A stretch of 64,000 nt of DNA from an uncultured Lachnospiraceae bacterium (GCA_949840915.1 CATKXY010000002.1:62001-126000); one strand, 5' to 3'; positions 15,955 to 25,272 are shown, counted from the stretch's first letter. Notes: generated by a model from the sequence alone, not told the origin. Translations and numbers: made by a program.

Positions 15955-16938
15955 ATGAAGTGGGTAAGGTTTCGTCTGAAGACAGTGACTGAGGCGGAGG
16001 ATATCGTTATCAGTACGCTTTATGATATTGGTCTCGAGGGTGCTCAGATCGAGGATAAAATTCCGCTGACAGCCCTGGAGAAGGAGCAGATGTTTGTGGA
16101 TATTTTGCCTGAAGGGCCCGGGGACGACGGTCTGGCCTGGCTGAATTTCTTCGTGGAGAAGCAGGAGGACGGCCTGTTGACGGTACAGGGGGAAACGGTG
16201 GATGTGCAGACGCTGCTCTCCCGGATTGAGAGTGAGCTGGAAGATCTGAGGATGTTCTGTGACATCGGCGAGGGAAGCGTCACGGTGGATGAGACGGAGG
16301 ATATCGATTGGATCAACAACTGGAAGCAGTATTTTCACCAGTTTTATATAGATGATATTCTTGTCATTCCCTCATGGGAAGATATCAGACCGGAGGATTC
16401 GGAGCGCATGGTGCTGCACATCGATCCGGGAACTGCTTTTGGTACGGGTATGCATGAGACTACTCAGCTATGTATCCGTCAGCTGCGCAAATACATCACA
16501 CCCGAGACGGAGCTTTTGGATGTGGGAACGGGCAGCGGGATCCTTGCGATTTTGTCTTTGATGTTCGGGGCAAAGCATGCCGTGGGAACAGATCTCGACC
16601 CCTGCGCGGTAGAAGCGGTGGCGGAAAACTGTGCCGTCAACGGAATTGCGCCGGAGCAGTTTGAGATGATGATCGGCAATATCATCACGGACAAGGCCGT
16701 GCAGGACCGGGTGGGTTATGCCTGTTATGATATTGTCGTGGCTAATATTCTGGCGGATGTGCTGGTTCCCCTGACGCCTGTGATCACAGGACAGCTCAAA
16801 CCCGGCGGCATTTATATCACTTCCGGTATCATCGACGACAAGGAGCAGACTGTGGTGGATGCGGTGAAGGCGGCGGGACTTACGGTTTTAGAGATCACTT
16901 ATCAGGGAGAGTGGGTATCTGTCACGGCACAAAATTAA
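15955..16938 (+). CDS. prmA: Ribosomal protein L11 methyltransferase
   Basis: A 327-residue protein that uses S-adenosylmethionine to trimethylate ribosomal protein L11. The N-terminal domain contains the typical MKWVRFRLKT start and a W-I-N-N-W-K-QYF phrase. The SAM site is LDVGTGSGILAI (~residue 186), followed by GTDLDPCAVEA, and the NPPY-like motif is VANILADVL. The preceding IDPGTAFGTGMHETT is a PrmA hallmark. RBS GGGAGG precedes the start. It is the first of a run of RNA/protein modification genes with rsmE 34 bp downstream. Confidence 0.96.
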   Translation: MKWVRFRLKTVTEAEDIVISTLYDIGLEGAQIEDKIPLTALEKEQMFVDILPEGPGDDGLAWLNFFVEKQEDGLLTVQGETVDVQTLLSRIESELEDLRMFCDIGEGSVTVDETEDIDWINNWKQYFHQFYIDDILVIPSWEDIRPEDSERMVLHIDPGTAFGTGMHETTQLCIRQLRKYITPETELLDVGTGSGILAILSLMFGAKHAVGTDLDPCAVEAVAENCAVNGIAPEQFEMMIGNIITDKAVQDRVGYACYDIVVANILADVLVPLTPVITGQLKPGGIYITSGIIDDKEQTVVDAVKAAGLTVLEITYQGEWVSVTAQN

Positions 16939-16972
16939 GTGTTTTTGACGGATTCCGGATACGGGAGGCAGA

Positions 16973-17719
16973 ATGTATCATTTTTTTGTGGAGCCGGAGC
17001 AGATCCGCGAGGACGACAAAAGTGTCATAATTTTGGGAGCTGATGTGAACCATATAAAAAATGTACTGCGGATGAAAGCCGGCGAGGAAATCTCTGTGAG
17101 CAACGGACGGGACGGCTGTGAATATCGCTGCGGTATTACCGAGCTCGGGGAGGACAGCATACAATGTGAGCTGCGTTTTGTGAAGGAGGAGAGCGTGGAG
17201 CTTCCTGTGAGAGTGACCTTGTTTCAAGGACTTCCCAAGGGCGACAAGATGGAGCTCATTGTGCAGAAGGCGGTGGAGCTGGGAGTATATGAGATCGTCC
17301 CGGTTGCCACAAGGCGCTGTGTGGTGAAGCTTGACCGGAAGAAGGCGGCCTCTAAAGTGACGCGCTGGCAGGGAATTGCAGAGGCGGCCGCCAAGCAGAG
17401 CAAACGAGGTGTGATACCGCAGGTACGGCAGGTGGTCAGCTTTGCGCAGGCATTGGAACAGGCCGGGGAGATGGAGGTAAGGCTGATCCCATATGAGCTG
17501 GAGCGGGGCATGGAGTACACCAGAAAACTGTTATCGGGCATACGGCCCGGGCAGCGGGTAGCAGTGTTCATCGGGCCGGAGGGAGGCTTTGAGGAGAGTG
17601 AGATCACACTGGCGAGAGAGAAGGGACTTTGTCCCATCACGCTTGGCAGGCGTATCCTGCGGACAGAGACAGCGGGCATGACAGTGCTGTCCTGGATCGG
17701 GTATCTCACGGAGCAATAA
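16973..17719 (+). CDS. rsmE: 16S rRNA (uracil-1498-N3)-methyltransferase
   Basis: A 248-residue SPOUT-class methyltransferase that modifies U1498 of 16S rRNA. It has an N-terminal PUA-like domain starting MYHFFVEPEQI. The C-terminal trefoil knot carries FIGPEGGFEESE (~residue 198) and LGRRILRTETA (~222), the conserved SAM-binding segments. A KGDKMELIVQKAVELGV phrase is also typical. GGGAGG RBS. The prmA-rsmE pairing is common in Firmicutes. Confidence 0.96.
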   Translation: MYHFFVEPEQIREDDKSVIILGADVNHIKNVLRMKAGEEISVSNGRDGCEYRCGITELGEDSIQCELRFVKEESVELPVRVTLFQGLPKGDKMELIVQKAVELGVYEIVPVATRRCVVKLDRKKAASKVTRWQGIAEAAAKQSKRGVIPQVRQVVSFAQALEQAGEMEVRLIPYELERGMEYTRKLLSGIRPGQRVAVFIGPEGGFEESEITLAREKGLCPITLGRRILRTETAGMTVLSWIGYLTEQ

Positions 17720-17788
17720 GCAAAACGGGCATTTCCTGCATATGATATGAATAACAAAGGTGAGATTATAGATGAAGGAGAATCATCA

Positions 17789-18961
17789 ATGGAAGTGTAT
17801 TTGGACAATTCCGCCACCACACGGGTGTTTCAGGATGTGGCGGAGTTGATAAAAAAGTTGATGTGCGAAGATTACGGGAATCCTTCCAGTCTGCACAGAA
17901 AGGGCGTGCAGGCAGAGAACCATGTGCGGTATGCGAAGGAGACTCTGGCAAATATTCTGAAGGTGAACGAGAAGGAACTCTTTTTTACTTCAGGGGGTAC
18001 GGAGTCTGACAATCTGGCATTGATCGGCTGTGCTCTTGCAAATCAGCGGAGCGGAAAACATCTGATCACCACGCAGATAGAACATCCTGCTGTTTTGCAG
18101 ACCATGAGATATCTGGAAAGCCTGGGATTTCAGGTGACGTATCTGCCGGTCGATTCCGCAGGGCGCATCCGGATGGAAGAGCTGCGTCGGGCCATGGGTC
18201 CGGACACTACGCTGGTGTCTATCATGCACACCAACAACGAGGTCGGCTCGCTGCAGCCTATTGCGGAGGCGGGAACACTGATCAAACGGATCAACCCCAA
18301 CACACTGTTTCATGTGGATGCAGTACAGGGCTTCGGAAAAGCGCGTATCTATCCCAAGCGAATGCATATCGACCTGCTTTCGGCCAGCGGGCATAAGATT
18401 CACGGGCCCAAAGGCGTGGGACTTTTGTATGTGGGTGATAAGGTGAAGATTCAGCCCATTAACTTTGGCGGAGGACAGCAGATGAACCTTCGTTCCGGTA
18501 CGGAGAATGTGCCGGGAGTTGTGGGTATGGCCAGGGCGGCAGAGATTCTTTACAGCCATCTGGAGGAAGATGTAAATCAGTTGTATCGCTGTAAGAGATA
18601 CTTTATCGAAGGCCTGAGACATCTGGAGGGCGTAAAGATCAACGGACTTTTGCCGGACGGAGGCTATGGCGAGGGAACCGCGCCCCATGTGGTCAGCGCA
18701 TCCTTTGTGGGTGTGAGGAGCGAGGTACTTCTGCACACACTCGAGGACGAAGGTATTTATGTGTCCGCAGGCAGCGCATGCTCCGCCCGTAAACCCCAGC
18801 CCTCGGTTACGCTGAAGGCTATCGGCGTGGAGAAACCGGTTTTGGAATCCACCATCCGTTTCAGTTTTTCCGTTTTTACTACGATGGATGAATTGGACTA
18901 TACATTACAGGTATTATATGATAAAATTCCTGTACTGCGCAGATATGCCCGCAGGGCATAG
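17789..18961 (+). CDS. Cysteine desulfurase (NifS/IscS family)
   Basis: About 390 residues from ATG 17789, chosen because AAGGAG lies 8 nt upstream and the protein then begins MEVYLDNSATT, as usual for the family. The PLP lysine is in SGHKIHGPKG (~residue 202), and the catalytic cysteine is in SAGSACSARK (~330) on the flexible loop. It takes sulfur from cysteine as a persulfide. The thiI gene follows at 52 bp, so the likely main role here is sulfur supply for tRNA 4-thiouridine, although a wider Fe-S role cannot be excluded. Confidence 0.93.
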   Translation: MEVYLDNSATTRVFQDVAELIKKLMCEDYGNPSSLHRKGVQAENHVRYAKETLANILKVNEKELFFTSGGTESDNLALIGCALANQRSGKHLITTQIEHPAVLQTMRYLESLGFQVTYLPVDSAGRIRMEELRRAMGPDTTLVSIMHTNNEVGSLQPIAEAGTLIKRINPNTLFHVDAVQGFGKARIYPKRMHIDLLSASGHKIHGPKGVGLLYVGDKVKIQPINFGGGQQMNLRSGTENVPGVVGMARAAEILYSHLEEDVNQLYRCKRYFIEGLRHLEGVKINGLLPDGGYGEGTAPHVVSASFVGVRSEVLLHTLEDEGIYVSAGSACSARKPQPSVTLKAIGVEKPVLESTIRFSFSVFTTMDELDYTLQVLYDKIPVLRRYARRA

Positions 18962-19013
18962 AAGACAGGAGAAGAGGGACGTCCGCCGGACGGCGCCATG
19001 ATAGGAGGATGCA

Positions 19014-20192
19014 ATGTTTACAGCTTTTTTGATAAAATATGCGGAGATCGGTATCAAGGGAAGGAACCGGTATCTGTTTGAGGATGCACTGATTCATCAG
19101 ATCAAGCATGCGCTGAAAAAATGCGACGGGCGTTTTATGATTTCTAAAACACAGGGACGTATCTATGTGGATGCACAGACAGAATTTGATTTTGACGAGG
19201 TGGTAGAGCATTTGAAACGTGTCTTCGGCATCTCAGGAATCTGTCCTGTGGTCTATGTGGAGGACGAAGGATTTGAGAAGCTGTGCGATACGGTTGTGGA
19301 TTATATCGCGGATGTCTATCCCGACCGCAATAAAACATTTAAGGTAAATGCGCGCCGTGCGCGCAAGAATTACCCCAAGGATTCCATGACCATCAATATG
19401 GATATGGGTGAGATGATTTTAAAGACTTACCCGGAGATGAAGGTGGATGTCCATAACCCGGATATCCTGTTGAATATCGAGGTGCGGGAAAAGATTTATA
19501 TTTATTCGGAAATTATTCCGGGCCCCGGAGGTATGCCTGTGGGTACGGGCGGAAAGGCAATGCTGCTGCTATCCGGCGGCATTGACTCTCCGGTGGCCGG
19601 TTACATGATAGCAAAGCGCGGTGTGAAAATAGATGCGGTCTATTTTCATGCTCCGCCCTACACCAGCGACAGGGCAAAGCAGAAGGTGGTGGATCTGGCG
19701 AGGATCGTGTCCCGCTATACCGGACCAATCTATCTGCATGTGGTCAACTTTACGGATATACAGCTCTATATCCATGAAAAATGCCCGCATGAGGAGCTGA
19801 CCATTATCATGCGCCGATATATGATGCGCATTGCCGAACATATTGCGAAGGAAAATGATTGTCTGGGCCTGATCACAGGAGAGAGCATCGGTCAGGTGGC
19901 GTCTCAGACCATGAGCTCTCTGATCGCCACCAATGAGGTGTGTGAGCTTCCCGTCTACCGGCCTCTTATCGGCTTTGACAAACAGGAGATCGTGGAGGTG
20001 GCAGAGAAGATAGATACCTTTGAGACCTCTATCCTTCCCTATGAGGACTGTTGTACCATCTTTGTGGCAAAGCATCCGGTGACCAAGCCGAATGTCAATA
20101 TTATCCGCAGACATGAGCAGAATCTGGAGGAGAAGATACAGGAGCTTGTCAAGACCGCTCTGGAGACAGCGGAACTGATTATTGCGGAATAG
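19014..20192 (+). CDS. thiI: tRNA 4-thiouridine sulfurtransferase
   Basis: A 392-residue protein: N-terminal ferredoxin-like and THUMP domain, then a PP-loop ATPase with LLLSGGIDSPVAGYM (~residue 182). There is no C-terminal rhodanese domain, as in most Firmicute ThiI. It adenylates U8 of tRNA and accepts sulfur from the cysteine desulfurase. GESIGQVASQT is a further family phrase, and a Cys pair in YEDCCTIF is visible. RBS AGGAGG. Ends just before a bidirectional terminator. Confidence 0.95.
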   Translation: MFTAFLIKYAEIGIKGRNRYLFEDALIHQIKHALKKCDGRFMISKTQGRIYVDAQTEFDFDEVVEHLKRVFGISGICPVVYVEDEGFEKLCDTVVDYIADVYPDRNKTFKVNARRARKNYPKDSMTINMDMGEMILKTYPEMKVDVHNPDILLNIEVREKIYIYSEIIPGPGGMPVGTGGKAMLLLSGGIDSPVAGYMIAKRGVKIDAVYFHAPPYTSDRAKQKVVDLARIVSRYTGPIYLHVVNFTDIQLYIHEKCPHEELTIIMRRYMMRIAEHIAKENDCLGLITGESIGQVASQTMSSLIATNEVCELPVYRPLIGFDKQEIVEVAEKIDTFETSILPYEDCCTIFVAKHPVTKPNVNIIRRHEQNLEEKIQELVKTALETAELIIAE

Positions 20193-20202
20193 ATAATCAA
20201 TT

Positions 20203-20240
20203 AAAAAACGTCTCAAGGGATTGCGTTCCTTGAGACGTTT
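20203..20240. terminator. Bidirectional terminator between thiI and the HPr-like gene
   Basis: AAACGTCTCAAGG (20206-20218) pairs with CCTTGAGACGTTT (20228-20240), a 13-bp stem with a 9-nt loop. Six A's at 20203-20208 give a strong U-run on the minus strand; the plus-strand tail is short. Confidence 0.8.
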
Positions 20241-20297
20241 CCGTTAATACTCATATTCGTGCTTTGCGCTGACGATAAGTAATCATAGGTCTGTCGA

Positions 20298-20528
20298 TCA
20301 TACCAGATAAGGCTTAAGCGCTTCCATGATATCCTCGATGCCGTCTTCGGCATGGATGTTCAGATCGATGGGCTTGGAGAGATCCAGACTGAAAATACCC
20401 ATAATTGATTTTGCATCGATCACATATCTGCCGGATACTAAATCAAAGTCGTAATCGAATCTGGTGATATCGTTTACGAAAGATTTTACCTTATCAATGG
20501 AATTTAATGAAATCTGAACTGTTTTCAT
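20298..20528 (-). CDS. HPr-like protein without the phosphorylatable histidine
   Basis: A 76-residue protein; ATG at 20528 chosen for AGGAGG at 8 nt. The fold matches HPr: it begins MKTVQISLNSIDKVKSFV and keeps the serine-46 region as DAKSIMGIFSLDLS, followed by a typical final helix (IEDIMEALKPYL). The GLHARPA motif carrying the PEP-dependent His15 is replaced by SIDKVKS. It therefore cannot carry phosphate for sugar uptake but could be phosphorylated on Ser by HPr kinase, as Crh is in Bacillus (inference). A canonical HPr lies at 61166-61429. It is monocistronic on the minus strand. Confidence 0.8.
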   Translation of the reverse strand: MKTVQISLNSIDKVKSFVNDITRFDYDFDLVSGRYVIDAKSIMGIFSLDLSKPIDLNIHAEDGIEDIMEALKPYLV

Positions 20529-20638
20529 GATAATTACCTCCTTTACATTTGACGTGCAGCATACCTTCACGCTACATATTAATGGCTGGGCAGGTAAAAG
20601 TCAAGGCTAAAACACTACAAAAAAAGCGGGGATTTCGT

Positions 20639-22006
20639 ATGAAAAGTGTAGCATTCCACAACCTTGGATGCAAGGTAAACTCCTATGAACTGGATGCAAT
20701 GCAGCAGATTTTACAGGAAAAGGGTTACCGGATTGTACCATTCGATCAAATTGCCGATATTTATATCATCAATACTTGTACAGTGACAAATATAGCAGAC
20801 CGCAAGAGCAGGCAGATGCTGCACCGCGCGAAACAGAAGAATCCGCAGGCCGTGGTGGTGGCCGTGGGCTGCTATGTCCAGACAGACAGGGAGGGCGCCG
20901 TGCTGGACGATAGCATCGATCTGGCAGTGGGCAATAATCGCAAAAAGGATATCGCGCAGATCCTGGAGGAATTTCTCGGGAACAGAGCGGGGAACACTGC
21001 AGAGCAGGCAGATAAGACGCTGGGAAATACCACGATCCTTGATCTGGACAAGCCCTGCGTCTATGAGGAGATGACCTTAAACCGGACCGCGGAGCATACC
21101 CGGGCCTATATCAAAATACAGGACGGCTGCAATCAGTTTTGCTCCTACTGCGTCATTCCCTATGCGAGAGGCCGGGTGCGCAGCCGCAGGGAGGAGGATA
21201 TACTGGCGGAGATACGGGGGCTGGCGGCGAAAGGCTATAAGGAGATCGTACTTACGGGCATTCATATCAGCTCTTACGGGATTGACTTTGAGGACGGCGC
21301 TTATTATCGCGGAGAAAGCAGACTCATTGATCTGGTGGAGCATATCCATGATCAGGTTGAGGGACTGGCCCGCATCCGCCTGGGATCACTGGAGCCAAGG
21401 ATTATTACGGAGGAGACGGCGGGGAGACTGGGTGCGCTTCCGCGTTTATGTCCTCATTTCCATCTCTCCCTGCAGAGCGGCTGCGACGAGACTTTAAAAC
21501 GAATGAATAGACAGTATACCACAGGGCAATACTTGCAGGGAGTACAATATCTGCGGCAGGCCTTTTCGCACCCTGCCATCACGACGGATGTAATCGTGGG
21601 TTTCCCCGGTGAGACGGAGGAGGAGTTTGCTTGTACCAAGGCGTTTCTGGAGCGGGTGGGATTCTTCGAGATGCATATTTTTAAGTATTCGCGGCGGGCA
21701 GGTACCCGTGCTGACAGGATGCCGGGACAGCTCACGGAGCGGGTGAAAGCTCTGCGCAGCGATGAACTCTTTGCGCTGGAGGCAAAACAGTCAGAGGCTT
21801 TCCGCAGGGATTACATAGGAAGACAGGCTGAGATTCTCTGGGAGGACAGGCGGGAGATAGCGGGTAAATCTTACTGGCTGGGACATACCGGAGATTATGT
21901 GAAGCTGGCGATTCCCTCGGGTGAGGATGATCTCTCCAATACGGTGACGCGGGTTTTGGCGGAGCGTTTTCTGACGGAGGACATATTGCTGGGGAACAGA
22001 GTTTAG
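20639..22006 (+). CDS. mtaB: tRNA ms2t6A methylthiotransferase
   Basis: About 455 residues from ATG 20639; the open frame continues upstream but homologues start at MKSVAFHNLGCKVNSYE. It adds a methylthio group to t6A37 of tRNAs reading ANN codons. It has an N-terminal UPF0004 domain with cysteines in LGCKVN, NTCTVTN and VGCYVQ, and a radical-SAM site CNQFCSYC (Cys ~163, 167, 170) followed by VIPYARGRVRSR. The last ~65 residues fit a TRAM domain. Binds two 4Fe-4S clusters. The RBS is weak (GGGGAT). Confidence 0.93.
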   Translation: MKSVAFHNLGCKVNSYELDAMQQILQEKGYRIVPFDQIADIYIINTCTVTNIADRKSRQMLHRAKQKNPQAVVVAVGCYVQTDREGAVLDDSIDLAVGNNRKKDIAQILEEFLGNRAGNTAEQADKTLGNTTILDLDKPCVYEEMTLNRTAEHTRAYIKIQDGCNQFCSYCVIPYARGRVRSRREEDILAEIRGLAAKGYKEIVLTGIHISSYGIDFEDGAYYRGESRLIDLVEHIHDQVEGLARIRLGSLEPRIITEETAGRLGALPRLCPHFHLSLQSGCDETLKRMNRQYTTGQYLQGVQYLRQAFSHPAITTDVIVGFPGETEEEFACTKAFLERVGFFEMHIFKYSRRAGTRADRMPGQLTERVKALRSDELFALEAKQSEAFRRDYIGRQAEILWEDRREIAGKSYWLGHTGDYVKLAIPSGEDDLSNTVTRVLAERFLTEDILLGNRV

Positions 22007-22038
22007 CCTCAAAGAACGACAGGATAGGCGAATAATGA

Positions 22039-22067
22039 TTGAATTTTGCCGCAAGATGCGGTAAGAT
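22039..22067 (+). promoter_or_regulatory. Promoter of the ireB-ruvX operon
   Basis: TTGAAT (22039-22044), 17-bp spacer, TAAGAT (22062-22067), 43 bp before ireB. The spacer contains a CCGC-AAGAT-GCGG inverted repeat that could bind a regulator. Confidence 0.6.
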
Positions 22068-22109
22068 AAGAGTGCATCAGGAATTTTCGGAAGTATAAAG
22101 GATGGAATT

Positions 22110-22373
22110 ATGCAGGATTTAGGAAACACACAATATTTTAAGGTAGAGACGGAGCCTGAGACAGGTGTCAAGGTAGTGCTGGCAACCGTGTACGAGGCTT
22201 TGACTGAGAAGGGTTACAATCCGGTGAATCAGATCGTGGGCTACATTATGAGCGGAGACCCCACTTACATTACCAGTCACAAGAGCGCCAGAAGTCTGAT
22301 CATGAAGGTGGAGCGCGATGAATTGGTGGAGGAGCTTCTTGCGGAGTACATCAGGAACAATCACTGGAATTAG
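22110..22373 (+). CDS. ireB: IreB family regulatory phosphoprotein (UPF0297)
   Basis: An 87-residue protein nearly invariant among Firmicutes. The phrases YFKVE, VYEALTEKGYNPVNQIVGY and GDPTYITSHKSAR identify the family. In Enterococcus faecalis IreB is a substrate of the PASTA kinase IreK and affects cephalosporin resistance; no kinase gene lies in this window. It heads an operon with ruvX (12 bp downstream) and a DUF1292 gene, the same order as yrzL-yrrK-yrzB in Bacillus. Confidence 0.95.
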   Translation: MQDLGNTQYFKVETEPETGVKVVLATVYEALTEKGYNPVNQIVGYIMSGDPTYITSHKSARSLIMKVERDELVEELLAEYIRNNHWN

Positions 22374-22385
22374 GAGGAGATATCC

Positions 22386-22817
22386 ATGCGGATCATGGGT
22401 TTGGATTTCGGTTCAAAGACAGTGGGGGTCGCAGTGAGCGATGCCCTGCTTTTGACGGCTCAGGGTGTGGAGATCATCCGCCGTAAAGAGGAGAATAAGC
22501 TGCGCCAGACCCTGGCCAGAATTGAAGCGTTGATTGAGGAGTACGAGGTGGAAGAGCTGGTGCTGGGAATGCCCAAGCACATGAACGGTACAGAGGGTGT
22601 GCGCGCAGAGCTCACGGAAGAGTTTAAGGAGAAGCTGGAGCGCAGGACTGGACTGCCTGTATTTTTGTGGGACGAGAGACTGACAACTGTCTCGGCGGAC
22701 AGAACCATGATGGAGGCGGGTATCCGCAGAGAGAACCGCAAAGAGTATGTGGACATGCTGGCGGCTGTCTTTATACTGCAGGGATATCTGGACAGGCGCA
22801 GATTTGAAAAGGCGTAG
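22386..22817 (+). CDS. ruvX: RuvX/YqgF family RNase H-like nuclease
   Basis: A 143-residue protein with the RNase H-like fold: [16 protein letters not shown] at the N-terminus holds the first catalytic Asp, [11 protein letters not shown] is in the middle, and DERLTT supplies a second acidic residue. It is described as a putative Holliday junction resolvase and as involved in pre-16S rRNA 5' maturation. It starts behind AGGAGG, 12 bp after ireB. Confidence 0.94.
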   Translation: MRIMGLDFGSKTVGVAVSDALLLTAQGVEIIRRKEENKLRQTLARIEALIEEYEVEELVLGMPKHMNGTEGVRAELTEEFKEKLERRTGLPVFLWDERLTTVSADRTMMEAGIRRENRKEYVDMLAAVFILQGYLDRRRFEKA

Positions 22818-22857
22818 GCAGGCGGCAAGATGAAGAGTTCTGCCTGAAGGAACGGAG

Positions 22858-23145
22858 ATGGAGAAGGAAATGGGTAAGCTGGAGAAGATTACGTTCCATG
22901 TGGACGGTGAGGAATCCGTAGAATTTTATGTGCTGGAGCAGACGCGGATCGGAGGCGTCAACTATATTCTGGTGACTGATTTCGAAGAGGGGGACGGAGA
23001 GGCTCTTATTCTGAAGGATCTGTCCTCGGACGGCGAGGAGGAGAGCGTCTTTGCCATAGTGTCGGACGAAAAGGAATTGAATGCCGTTTCCGGTGTGTTT
23101 GCGGATATGCTGGAGGACGTGGAATTTGTGCAGGATGAAAAATAA
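22858..23145 (+). CDS. DUF1292 domain protein (YrzB-like)
   Basis: A 95-residue very acidic protein. The pattern ITFHVDGEESVEFYVLEQT, then a YILVTD strand and an acidic C-terminal helix fits DUF1292. Function unknown, although the family is consistently found after ireB and ruvX, as it is here. There are two possible starts, ATG 22858 and ATG 22870; the first has GAAGGAACGGAG directly before it. Confidence 0.85.
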   Translation: MEKEMGKLEKITFHVDGEESVEFYVLEQTRIGGVNYILVTDFEEGDGEALILKDLSSDGEEESVFAIVSDEKELNAVSGVFADMLEDVEFVQDEK

Positions 23146-23190
23146 TGCAGTGATTAAATTTATAAATTTTATAGTTATGGAGGAATTTTT

Positions 23191-24867
23191 GTGAGAAAGA
23201 AAAAAGAGAATAATGGAGCTCCGGGGTTAAAAGTCATTCCTTTGGGCGGTCTGGAGCAAATCGGCATGAATATTACTGCCTTCGAGTACGAGGACAGTAT
23301 TATTGTGGTAGATTGCGGCCTTTCCTTTCCGGCGGACGATATGCTGGGAATCGATCTGGTCATACCCGATGTGACTTATCTCAAAAACCATATCGACAAG
23401 GTGAAGGGATTCGTCATCACACACGGACATGAGGACCATATCGGTGCGCTGCCCTATGTGCTGCGCGAGGTCAATGTGCCGATCTATGCCACTCGTCTGA
23501 CAATGGGGATTATTGAGAATAAACTGACTGAGCATAATATGATGAAGACCACCAAGCGCAAGGTGGTAAAATTCGGACAGTCCATCAATCTGGGACAGTT
23601 CCGCGTGGAGTTTATCAAGACCAATCACAGTATCGTGGATGCGGCTGCACTTGCGATTTATTCCCCGGCGGGAATCGTGGTTCACACGGGAGACTTTAAG
23701 GTGGACTACACCCCGGTATTCGGGGACGCCATCGATCTGCAGCGTTTTGCAGAGCTGGGCAAAAAGGGCGTGCTGGCGTTGATGTGCGATTCCACCAATG
23801 CGGAGCGTCCGGGCTTCACCCCCTCGGAGAAGACGGTGGGGAAAGCCTTTGACACACTGTTTAACGAGCACAAGAACACCCGTATCTTTGTGGCTACCTT
23901 TGCGTCCAATGTGGACCGGGTGCAGCAGATCATCAACACGGCGTATAAATTCGGCCGAAAAGTGAGCGTGGAAGGCCGCAGCATGGTAAATATCATAGAG
24001 ACGGCGAAGAATCTGGGCTGTATCAGTATCCCTGACAACACGCTGGTGGACATTGATCAGATGAAAAACTATCCTGACGAGCAGCAGGTGATCATTACCA
24101 CGGGAAGTCAGGGCGAGAGCATGGCTGCTCTCTCCCGCATGGCCAACAATATGCACCGCAAGATCACCATAGGCGCAAAGGACACAGTCATTTTCTCTTC
24201 CAATCCCATACCGGGCAATGAGAAGGCTGTTACCAAGATTATCAATGAGCTGCAGCGTAAGGGCGCGGATGTGATCTTTCAGGACACGCATGTGTCGGGA
24301 CATGCCTGTCAGGAGGAGATCAAGCTGATCTATACCCTGACTCATCCAAAGTACGCCGTTCCCGTACACGGTGAGTATAAACATTTGAAGGCACAGGCCA
24401 AGATTGCGGAGAGTCTTGGCATCGACAAGGACAATATTTTCATTCTCTCCTCCGGCGACGTGCTGGAGATGAGCGAGGAACATGCCAAAGTGAACGGCAA
24501 GGTGCCCGTGGGAAGTATTCTGGTAGACGGACTGGGAGTCGGAGACGTGGGCAATGTGGTGCTCAGGGACCGTCAGCATCTGGCGGAGGACGGCATTATG
24601 ATCGTGGTCATGAGTCTGGAGAAGGGCAGCGGCGAGCTGGTGGCCGGTCCGGATATCGTGTCCAGGGGCTTCGTCTATGTGAGAGAATCCGACGAGCTGA
24701 TCGAGGAGGCCAGAATGACGGTTGACGATGCGCTTCAGAATTGTCTGGAAAAGGGAGTCACCGACTGGGGCAAGCTCAAGTCAGTCACAAAGGATGTGCT
24801 GGGCGAATACGTCTGGAAGAAGACCAAGAGAAGACCTATGATCCTGCCTATCATCATGGAAGTCTGA
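23191..24867 (+). CDS. rnj: Ribonuclease J
   Basis: A 558-residue metallo-beta-lactamase/beta-CASP RNase with 5'-3' exonuclease and endonuclease activity, a main mRNA decay and rRNA maturation enzyme in Firmicutes. The zinc motif is HGHEDHIGALPY (~residue 76). VVHTGDFKVDY and CDSTNAERPG follow, and the beta-CASP part has VATFASNVDRV, TTGSQGE and HVSGHA. Start is GTG with GGAGG at 9 nt. Slightly longer than RNase J1 of Bacillus; only one copy is in the window. Confidence 0.96.
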   Translation: MRKKKENNGAPGLKVIPLGGLEQIGMNITAFEYEDSIIVVDCGLSFPADDMLGIDLVIPDVTYLKNHIDKVKGFVITHGHEDHIGALPYVLREVNVPIYATRLTMGIIENKLTEHNMMKTTKRKVVKFGQSINLGQFRVEFIKTNHSIVDAAALAIYSPAGIVVHTGDFKVDYTPVFGDAIDLQRFAELGKKGVLALMCDSTNAERPGFTPSEKTVGKAFDTLFNEHKNTRIFVATFASNVDRVQQIINTAYKFGRKVSVEGRSMVNIIETAKNLGCISIPDNTLVDIDQMKNYPDEQQVIITTGSQGESMAALSRMANNMHRKITIGAKDTVIFSSNPIPGNEKAVTKIINELQRKGADVIFQDTHVSGHACQEEIKLIYTLTHPKYAVPVHGEYKHLKAQAKIAESLGIDKDNIFILSSGDVLEMSEEHAKVNGKVPVGSILVDGLGVGDVGNVVLRDRQHLAEDGIMIVVMSLEKGSGELVAGPDIVSRGFVYVRESDELIEEARMTVDDALQNCLEKGVTDWGKLKSVTKDVLGEYVWKKTKRRPMILPIIMEV

Positions 24868-24885
24868 GCTGTCGGGGGTATATGG

Positions 24886-25272
24886 TTGAATAAAAATGCG
24901 TATTCAACTATTGATAAGAGTGCGCGCCGCAGCGCGCGGATGGGTATACAAATGAATAATATTGACAGATCTCTGAAGCAGCTTACAGACGATATTCTGG
25001 CATCCGATATTTATCGCGCTTACAAGGAGCAGTGTGCCCGGATAAAGGAAGATCCGGAACTGAAAAAGCAGGTGGACGAGTATCGGGCGCGCAATCTGCA
25101 ACTGCAGACCAACGAGGCGACCACCTTTGAACAGATAGACAGATTTGAGCGGGAATATGCCGGTTTTCGGGATATTCCTCTGGTTGCGGATTTCCTGGCT
25201 GCTGAGCTGGCCTTCTGCAGACTGCTGCAGGACATCAATCTGCGGCTCACAGAAGCCATGGACTTTGAGTAA
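24886..25272 (+). CDS. YlbF/YmcA family protein
   Basis: Up to 128 residues. A helical protein with DILASDIYRAYKEQ, then a charged region with ELKKQVDEYRARN, and a second helical half. This matches the YlbF/YmcA family, which in Bacillus forms a complex with YaaT (RicAFT) that affects RNase Y cleavage and development. Its position directly after RNase J fits RNA decay. The start is uncertain: TTG 24886 has GGGGG upstream, while ATG 24952 would remove 22 residues and begin nearer the conserved part. Confidence 0.7.
   Translation: MNKNAYSTIDKSARRSARMGIQMNNIDRSLKQLTDDILASDIYRAYKEQCARIKEDPELKKQVDEYRARNLQLQTNEATTFEQIDRFEREYAGFRDIPLVADFLAAELAFCRLLQDINLRLTEAMDFE

Noticed and set aside
23227..24579. 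A 450-codon frame antisense to RNase J
   Set aside because: It is a mirror of the strong coding frame (His/Leu/Arg-rich, no motif, no RBS). The plus-strand gene is certain.
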